A stretch of 64,000 nucleotides of DNA, from contig CM055097.1 in NCBI GenBank assembly GCA_029204225.1, positions 64,420,152-64,484,151 on the forward strand. The letters run 5' to 3'. The notes beneath the pieces were generated by a model. That model saw only the letters and a list, made by a program, of their open reading frames with translations, did no database searches and was not told the origin of the DNA. The position numbers and the translations under genes are program-made. Source of the stretch: Diphasiastrum complanatum. Taxonomy: Eukaryota; Streptophyta; Lycopodiopsida; Lycopodiales; Lycopodiaceae. How positions within the stretch are numbered: the first letter of the stretch is position 1; every line of letters starts with the position of its first letter. Shown here piece by piece: positions 60,646 through 64,000 of the stretch.

Positions 60646-62265
60646 CTAATCTGCTTCCAATATTTTCTCCAATGAAAGTTGCAACTTAGAATCATGCAAC
60701 AATTTTCTTCTTTCGTATGGATCCAATAGCTCATAGTTTTCATGCTTACTCAGATCAACGTAAGCAACATACAATGCAAAATGAGACGATCTGAGCATGG
60801 AATTCATTTGTCCATATCCTAAAATTTTAATTCACTGATCTTTACAAAGATTATTTTATGCACCTTATTGAAATTATGTCCTCCAAGAAAATGAGATAGT
60901 GCCTTGATTGCCATAATCATAGTTTCACCATGTTGATGAAACTTTGAATGGGCAACACTTATCTCATTATTCTTGAAGGACTTCAAATAGTGCCCCAGTG
61001 CATGATCTCTTGAAAATTCTCCAGCAGAAAATCTTTGCCCTCCTCGACGAATTGATCATCAAGGTAAATTGTTTCCTGAAATGATAAAAAACAAAGTAAG
61101 CTCCAGTATATAATCTGACATAACAAATCTACTAGTACTTGAGAAGATACAAAAACTTACGCATTCGGCTTTGTATTCCCTGATTACTATCTCTCCATCT
61201 ATATTATGTCCATCTTTTGATGTCAATATTGTTGGTGAATAGACAGTTGGCTGTGGAAAAACCAAGTTGATTTTGGATTCTAAGAAACTCTTCCTCAGAA
61301 GGTAGATCATCTTCTTTGTTGCGCATTTCCTCTACAACCATTTTCAAGCAATCTTTCCCTGAATAAAAGTTATCATTATGTACATCGTCAACACCAGGGA
61401 GAAGATCATCAGCATCAAAATCAATTATATCCGAAAATTCATCAAGCTCTTTGTTCAAAATGCAAAGAGTCTCAGCTTCAGTAAAGTCAAAAAGATCCGA
61501 TATATCCGATATTGTCAAAAAGGAATTATTATCTATATTATAAGTAGGCAAAGTGATCAAAGATTTATTAGAAGGAGAAAAGGTAGTGGGTGTTCTAGGG
61601 CCTATAAACGTAGCCCTATTTCGAGCAGGATCAAAATCAGAACAATCATCTAAATTAACACTCGTATCAATAAAAAAAATATCTATATCTACAATCTTTG
61701 ACTTTTCAGACTTTGTACCACTAGAAGAAGTTGCTTCAGAAGTGGAGGGGACAACCTCCGAATCGTCAGAAATATTTAACAAAAGAAAAAAAACAAAAGC
61801 AGACTGAAAAACAAATCTACATTTTTTGTTATGAATTGGGCACTCATCTACAAACTTGAAATCATTATGTAACTTGGTAAACATTTTGTCAAGCTTAGCT
61901 TTATAGATATGCTTGTCGAATGCCACCAGGTCCTGATAATGAATCATGTCCTTATTCTGAGATTTGAATAACAGAGTACTGAGCAAGGACTTAAATCTGA
62001 GATATATTTCAGAAAATGCCTCCACATCAGGGCCCTCAGTTATAGAAGGTAGAATAAAAAAGAAAAGGAGAAAAAAGAGGACAAAAACAACAGAACTAAA
62101 GTTCCCAAGAACACAGAGCACAAAAGAAAAGAGATGCGAAGCACGCTTGAATGCGATACCGGACCAGGCGGTATCGGTTCCAGGCGCAAAATAGTCAACA
62201 GAGGGTAATGAGAGCAAGCGGCACGCTTGAAATCGATATCCGGCAAAGAAATCATAAATTTGCAT
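60646..62265 (-). CDS. Unknown multi-exon gene 'B', divergent from H3 copy 3
   Basis: The main frame is open from 62421 to 61204, but the TATA box lies near 62295. The start is therefore downstream: the ATG at 62265, or more likely 61947 (MIHYQDLVAFDKHIYKAKL), since the stretch between carries leader-type inverted repeats. The protein has PIHNKKCRF, a Ser/Thr-acidic block (SEVVPSTSEATSSSGTKSEK), TFIGPRTPTTFSPSNKSL and an acidic region (DIIDFDADDLLPGVDDVHND). A frame change near 61250-61290 leads to KDGHNIDGEIVIREYKAEC, then a GT-AG intron (61076-61160), ETIYLDDQFVEEGKDFLLEN, another shift, HSKFHQHGETMIMAIKALSH, a short 45-bp intron-like gap (60819-60863) and a last exon ending KLQLSLEKILEAD. 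Two frame changes suggest decay or missed splicing. I know no homolog. Confidence 0.55.
62137..62245. repeat. Inverted repeats in the gene B leader
   Basis: GCGATACCG (62153-62161) and CGGTATCGG (62169-62177) form a perfect inverted repeat with a 7-bp loop, flanked by GCACGCTTGAAT and CCAGGCGC. A second site, GCACGCTTGAAATCGATATC, lies at 62221-62240. Both use the same core as the H3 leaders. Confidence 0.85.
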
Positions 62266-62279
62266 GAAAATCCGAGCCG

Positions 62280-62570
62280 AAAATGCCCTATTTATAAAAA
62301 AAAATTCGCACGTGTGGAAGAGTGGCAAAGGAACATGTGTCGACTTGTGATTGGTCAAAATAAATGCGCCATACCTAGAATGATTGATCTGACATCTGTC
62401 ACGTGAGAGAATGACACGCATCGAGAATGGATTCGTGCACGTGTCTCAGCCCATGTGGCCTCATAATTGGGTCATCATTGTCAATACGAACATTCCACGT
62501 GGACCAATAATTTGATGACACGTGTCCTCATCGTCTTTTCACACGTGCAAAAATTTCGTATATATAAGTC
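62280..62570. promoter_or_regulatory. Bidirectional, mirror-image promoter between gene B and H3 copy 3
   Basis: Six CACGTG cores lie at about 62309, 62400, 62438, 62496, 62519 and 62542. On the H3 side the order is CACACGTGCAAAAATTTCG, TATATATAAG (62559-62568), then TTTTCATT and TTTGCAAATTT. On the B side, read on the minus strand, it is CACACGTGCGAATTTTTTT, TTATAAATAG (about 62290-62299), then ATTTTCATGCAAATTT. The two halves are diverged inverted copies of one core promoter. CACGTG is the plant G-box bound by bZIP and bHLH factors. Confidence 0.8.
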
Positions 62571-62666
62571 CTCAGAATTTTCATTTTTTTTTGCAAATTT
62601 TTGCTTTTCGCTCCCAATATCGCTCTCAAGCGCACTCTTTCACCGTTCAACTTCCGCCCTCTCACA

Positions 62667-62717
62667 GTGCGCTCGAGTTCGATACCGCTGGTAGTGCAAT
62701 ATCGCTTTGGAGCGCAC
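62667..62717. repeat. Inverted repeat in the H3 copy 3 leader
   Basis: GTGCGCTC (62667-62674) and GAGCGCAC (62710-62717) are perfect inverted arms. Between them, TTCGATACC and ATATCG continue the relationship loosely. CGCTCTCAAGCGCAC (near 62622) and TGCGCTCGAAACTGATATTC with GGTATCGATTTATCGC (62750-62793) are further versions of the same site in this leader. Confidence 0.8.
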
Positions 62718-62860
62718 ATCTCTTTTCATAAAATAATCTGTGTAGATCTTGCGCTCGAAACTGATATTCAGTTCTGGTATCGATTTATCGCAAATTTTTT
62801 TGTTTTCAACCACTTTTCTTTTGTTCAAATTTTTTTTTTGTTAATCTTCTTTTTCTGAGA

Positions 62861-63986
62861 ATGATGGCCAAGACCAAATCCACTGCCCATGCCATAACCA
62901 TTGTACAGCCATCCCATTCTCGTGTTCCCCCTGGTACTGACCATAGGCGTGGCAGGAAGCAGGTCTGGTTGAGGGAGATCAGAAAACTCCAGAGATCAAT
63001 TGAATTGTTGATCCTTAGAGCTCCTTTCGACCGATTTGTACGGAATGTCACTATGTCACTTGGGCTGAATGTTCGTTTTACTGTGACAGCCATGCAAGCC
63101 TTACAGAGTGCTGTAGAAGATTTTCTGTCCCAGTTTTTTGAGGATACTTGTCTTTGGCAGTGCATGGTATGCGTGTCACCATCATGCCAAAGGATTTCGT
63201 CATTTTCAAAAGGCTTCGGGACAAACATTTTGGTCTGCATGTTGATAATGCTAGCACCTCCAGAGACCTGCCTCTGGATAGAACGAACTTGCCTACTACC
63301 TCTAGGAGGAAGAGAAAGCAACTTGTCTCCAAGAAGGTTGGATATCGAAGGGCAGCTGCTTCCCTTCCTCCTAGACGTATCTCGGCCAAGACACCCTGTG
63401 TCTACTTGAGCTCTGAGTCAGATGTTGTAGAATCTGACTCAGATCGAGAATCTTCACCCCTTCCTCCTCCTGTTATTTGTCTAGCTCCTCAGCAGGTTTC
63501 ATCACCAAAAGTGTTGATTACCCAAGAGGAGCTAGACAAAATAACAGAGAAATCTGTAAATATTGTTTCCAATTCTGTTTCTACTCCTGTACATAATCTT
63601 TTTGTGAGAATTCCATACGATCCAACCCAGGTTTATTTTGATTCTGACCATTATAATCAATACGAGGCCTACCTAGCTACTAAAATTGATCTTCTCGGCA
63701 ACTTTTTCGATTTTTTTCTTCCAGATACACGTAGAAGCTTTAGATTAGGTCCCAAATTTTGTGCCGAGCTGAAAGATAAAACCTCAGAAATTTCAGATGT
63801 AATAGTAGAAGTCAGAGTTTCTTTTTTGCAGAATAGTATTAGTTTCGATTCCCATGGTACAATTTTTGTTGTTAGTCCATTTTTCATGGGAGCAGTAAAG
63901 GTGAAAGAAGCCAATTTTGAGAAGGCTGTCTATTTTATTAAATGCAGTCCTATGGAAAAATTCTCTTTGATTCCATATGAAAATAA
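62861..63986 (+). pseudogene. Histone-H3-fold fusion gene, copy 3: exon 1, one frameshift
   Basis: The start is ATGATGGCC; the second ATG (62864) has the better context. Residues 1-33 are an H3-like but shortened tail (MAKTKSTAHAITIVQPS). Residues 35-95 follow the H3 fold (WLREIRKLQRSIELLI, PFDRFVRNVTM, ALQSAVEDFLSQFFEDT). One base is missing near 63149, and the next frame continues LAVHGMRVTIMPKDFVIFKR. FEDT falls 12 residues earlier than in H3, all from the tail. Residues corresponding to H113, R116 and D123 are kept. About 245 further residues follow: a basic SRRKRKQLVSKK, an acidic SSESDVVESDSDRESS and a globular-looking end (YNQYEAYLATKIDLLGNFFD, FFLPDTRRSFRL, FVVSPFFMGAVKVK). The exon ends at a GTAAGG donor (63987). 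Further exons lie beyond the window and are modelled by copy 2. Histone-fold call strong, function unknown. Confidence 0.82.
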
Positions 63987-64000
63987 GTAAGGATTGCTTT

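Noticed and set aside
62265-62421. N-terminal extension of gene B from the ATG at 62421
   Set aside because: This part lies upstream of and across the TATA box and G-box region of the gene, so it is promoter rather than coding.
62861-63986. Host centromeric histone CENH3
   Set aside because: Loop 1 has no CENH3-type insertion, the protein continues about 245 residues past the fold, and related broken copies are dispersed in the window.

Overview
This looks like nuclear DNA of a land plant whose sperm swim. The evidence is an intact 615-residue sperm-tail PG-rich (SHIPPO/STPG) protein gene, a plant-type eL24 ribosomal protein gene with a telo-box upstream, a plant C2-domain protein, many decayed LTR retrotransposons, PIF/Harbinger remnants and long (GA)n tracts. 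A fern or another seed-free plant fits best, and a cycad or Ginkgo is possible. The species cannot be fixed from this window.

Only three ordinary host genes are convincing: the C2-domain protein (11.5-13.1 kb, +), ribosomal protein eL24 (28.9-29.4 kb, -) and the STPG protein (50.05-51.9 kb, +). Most of the rest is mobile DNA. There are Ty3/gypsy pol remnants at 0.7-2.1 and 35.1-35.5 kb. Ty1/copia fragments lie on both strands at 15.9-19.9, 21.1-25.4, 30.7-34.8, 36.0-36.3, 40.2-44.0 and 55.6-59.5 kb. A broken Harbinger pair lies at 45.5-48.2 kb, and two copies of a tRNA-derived SINE lie at 17.2 and 27.05 kb. A decayed gene for a DUF7869-like, RNase H-like domain protein is at 4.5-6.3 kb, behind an unrelated coiled-coil reading frame at 2.6-4.0 kb.

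The most unusual content is a dispersed multi-gene unit present in at least three partial copies (19.9-21.05 kb +, 38.25-39.38 kb -, 62.86 kb to the window end +). It encodes a histone-H3-fold protein fused to a long C-terminal region not found in histones. The H3 tail keeps the residue equivalent to K4 but has lost K9 and the K27 block, and the core has lost K56 and K79. In the best copy the H3 gene is divergent from a second multi-exon gene ('B', 60.65-62.2 kb, -). The two share a mirror-image promoter with six CACGTG cores, and both leaders carry inverted repeats built on the same CGCTTGAAATCGATA-type motif. Gene B converges on a third spliced reading frame ('C', 59.85-60.55 kb, +). At the 38 kb locus the H3 gene converges on a fourth spliced frame ('A', 36.7-38.1 kb, +). 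The inferred order is C> <B H3> <A. I recognise no known element with this composition, so it is the main candidate for an undescribed system. All copies seen here carry disabling changes or are cut by other elements or by the window edge.

Most transposon coding regions have stops or frameshifts. The clearest exception is the 460-residue copia RT/RNase H frame at 17.76-19.14 kb. Recent structural changes include a 417-bp tandem duplication in a copia element (57.4-58.25 kb), a 136-bp tandem duplication in another (34.05-34.32 kb) and five 52-bp repeats in a copia LTR (40.4-40.7 kb). All readings were made by eye from translated sequence, with no alignment or database search.
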